In this document: one piece after another, positions 19,305 through 20,293 of the stretch
How positions within the stretch are numbered: the first letter of the stretch is position 1
Layout of the letters: each line of letters begins with the position of its first letter
Source of the DNA: a virus
DNA length: 20,293 nt
Reading direction: 5' to 3' (one strand)
Virus record (IMG/VR): IMGVR_UViG_3300027970_000172
Span: 1 to 20,293 of that record
The notes under the pieces: generated by a model
Told to the model about the DNA's origin: nothing
Database searches by the model: none
Seen by the model: the letters and a program-made list of their open reading frames with translations, nothing else
Program-made: the position numbers and the translations under genes

Positions 19305-20095
19305 GAGTGGGCCGCCCAGGCGCGGGCGATGCGCTCGCACGCGACGGCGAAATAGGCGGGGTCGATCTCTATGCCGACGGATGCGATGCCCAGCGCCATG
19401 GCGGCCACGCACGTGGTGCCTGAGCCCACGAAGGGATCTAGTATGCGCTGCGGCGCGAAGGCGGCCAGCAACTGACTGGGCACCGATTGGCATTGCACGG
19501 CAGGATGGTGCGATCGGATTCGCCCTTGCTCCGGTTCTGCGCAGATCACCGACCCCAGGACTCGGTTGGGTCGTGTCGGCTCCATGTTCGAGCGCAGTTT
19601 CACGCTGCCGTTCGGATAACGGTGGGCATTCTTTTTTGCAGCGGCACCTGCTGTTTTGCATGGCACCGTCGCGCGCAGATAGCCCGGTTGCGTACCGAAA
19701 TGGAAAATGAACTCATGCTGCGGCCACAACCTGCCGGAGAAGTTTCCGGGCATGGGGGTTTGCTTGTTCCAGACATACCAGTCGCGCAAGCCGACCCCAT
19801 CGGCGGCCAGGCGCGCGATCAGCGTGTTCCAGTACGGGACGACCGTGTGGATGCGCACCAGCCCCAGGTTGATCAACAGTTGCGTAGACGGTTTGCGCGG
19901 AATGGCGGCAATCGCCGGCGGCACCAGATCATCCCAGCAACCGATCCGCGCCTTGCCGTAGGTACGGCGATTCAGATACGGGGGCGAGGTGTAGACCAGG
20001 TCGGGCGCATCGAGGCGGGGGGCGATGTCCCGGCAATCCCCCAAATACAACGTGCACGGCCCAATCTCGCGCTTTTCGACCCAGGGCTCAGCCAT
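19301..20095 (-). CDS. Phage DNA methyltransferase (N4-cytosine or N6-adenine, beta class)
   Basis: A 264-residue S-adenosylmethionine-dependent DNA methyltransferase. The catalytic motif IV, TSPPY, is at residues 36-40, preceded by LVY. The SAM-binding motif I, DPFVGSGTT, is near the C-terminus at 220-228 and is followed by GIEIDPAYF. Catalytic motif first and SAM motif last is the beta-class order. SPPY is common in N4-cytosine and some N6-adenine enzymes, so the base modified is not settled. A conserved HPA-type segment (HHPAV, about 196-200) lies between. The ATG at 20095 is chosen because it gives the short overlap with the upstream gene and starts just before the conserved fold. It overlaps the next gene by ATGA. 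No restriction endonuclease is beside it, so it looks like a solitary phage enzyme, possibly protecting phage DNA from host restriction. The target site cannot be read from the sequence. Confidence 0.9.
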   Translation of the reverse strand: MAEPWVEKREIGPCTLYLGDCRDIAPRLDAPDLVYTSPPYLNRRTYGKARIGCWDDLVPPAIAAIPRKPSTQLLINLGLVRIHTVVPYWNTLIARLAADGVGLRDWYVWNKQTPMPGNFSGRLWPQHEFIFHFGTQPGYLRATVPCKTAGAAAKKNAHRYPNGSVKLRSNMEPTRPNRVLGSVICAEPEQGRIRSHHPAVQCQSVPSQLLAAFAPQRILDPFVGSGTTCVAAMALGIASVGIEIDPAYFAVACERIARAWAAHS

Positions 20096-20288
20096 GACGC
20101 GCCACCCACAACGGCGCATTCGCCCCACCGCACGGCTGGCCGTCGCGGATCGCCTCGCGCCAGGGGGTCGGCACCCCATAGGCCGGATGGGTGCACGCCG
20201 ATTGGCCGCCCCGCTCGCTGAAATGCCGACACCAAAAGCAGGCCCGCGCGTGCGTATGCCGCCGCGGCGGCACCGTGTCTTTTCCCAC
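20088..20288 (-). CDS. Small four-cysteine, probably zinc-binding phage protein (start uncertain, at window edge)
   Basis: A 66-residue frame with Cys17-x2-Cys20, Cys32 and Cys53, plus His23 beside the first pair. This spacing suggests one structural zinc site. The pattern (CxxCxHF early, then a Pro/Arg stretch and a late QPCG followed by an aromatic) resembles small uncharacterised zinc-ribbon-like proteins seen in phage accessory regions, but I cannot name a family or function. The start used is GTG; the window ends 5 bases upstream, so a longer N-terminus is possible. Its TGA overlaps the methyltransferase ATG by 8 nt, which ties it to that operon. An overlapping 106-residue frame on the same strand has no recognisable feature and is treated as a shadow. 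Confidence 0.6.
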   Translation of the reverse strand: MGKDTVPPRRHTHARACFWCRHFSERGGQSACTHPAYGVPTPWREAIRDGQPCGGANAPLWVARHG

Positions 20289-20293
20289 GCAAG

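Noticed and set aside
19304-19661. 119-residue N-terminal extension of the replication-like protein
   Set aside because: It would lie inside the methyltransferase gene in another frame and is Arg/Pro-rich; the ATGA start at 19304 fits the operon pattern.

Overview
The window is the structural (head, neck, tail) half of a Mu-like transposable phage or prophage. It comes from a high-GC, densely coding bacterial genome, probably a proteobacterium; nothing here fixes the host. All but one of the genes I accept lie on the minus strand, so the functional order runs from the right end (20293) to the left end (1). Most junctions are tight: 4-base ATGA overlaps (MTase to replication-like, I to decoration protein, gp37-like to its neighbour, tube to gp41-like, tape measure to N) or gaps of 1-18 nt. 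This fits one long, translationally coupled transcript.

Region 1 (20288-18549) holds accessory genes: a small four-Cys protein, a beta-class DNA methyltransferase with TSPPY and DPFVGSGTT motifs, and a protein with a phage replication-protein-like segment. Mu would have the portal gene directly before F, but here these genes abut F.

Region 2 (18559-13238) is the Mu-type head module: F (minor head protein with an extra C-terminal LPD3/BECR-like domain), G-like morphogenesis protein, a 188-nt gap with several dyads where Mu has its late promoter P_I, protease I with a possible internal scaffold start, a decoration-like protein with an added C-terminal beta domain, major capsid protein T, and a gp36/DUF1320 neck protein.

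Region 3 (13228-5161) is the unusual part. About 7 kb of adhesin-like genes is wedged around the neck gene gp37. Between gp36 and gp37 lie two short fibre-like proteins with related N-termini, one collagen-like protein, a 466-aa beta-rich protein with a carbohydrate-binding-like segment, and a collagen-plus-polyglycine fibre. Between gp37 and gp38 lie a repeat protein and a large beta-helix/FN3 protein with an apparent signal peptide.

Region 4 (5149-1) is the contractile tail module: DUF2635 (gp38-like), sheath L, tube M, a gp41-like tail chaperone with a T TTT TTG slippery heptamer leading by -1 frameshift into a P2 GpE-like extension, tape measure protein, and the start of N (DNA circularisation/tail protein). 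A probable small membrane-protein gene on the plus strand (2440-2652) interrupts this module. It converges on the gp41/E-like gene across a nested perfect inverted repeat.

I found no tRNA, rRNA, CRISPR array, IS element or phage end in the window. Assignments rest on recalled family features, not database searches.
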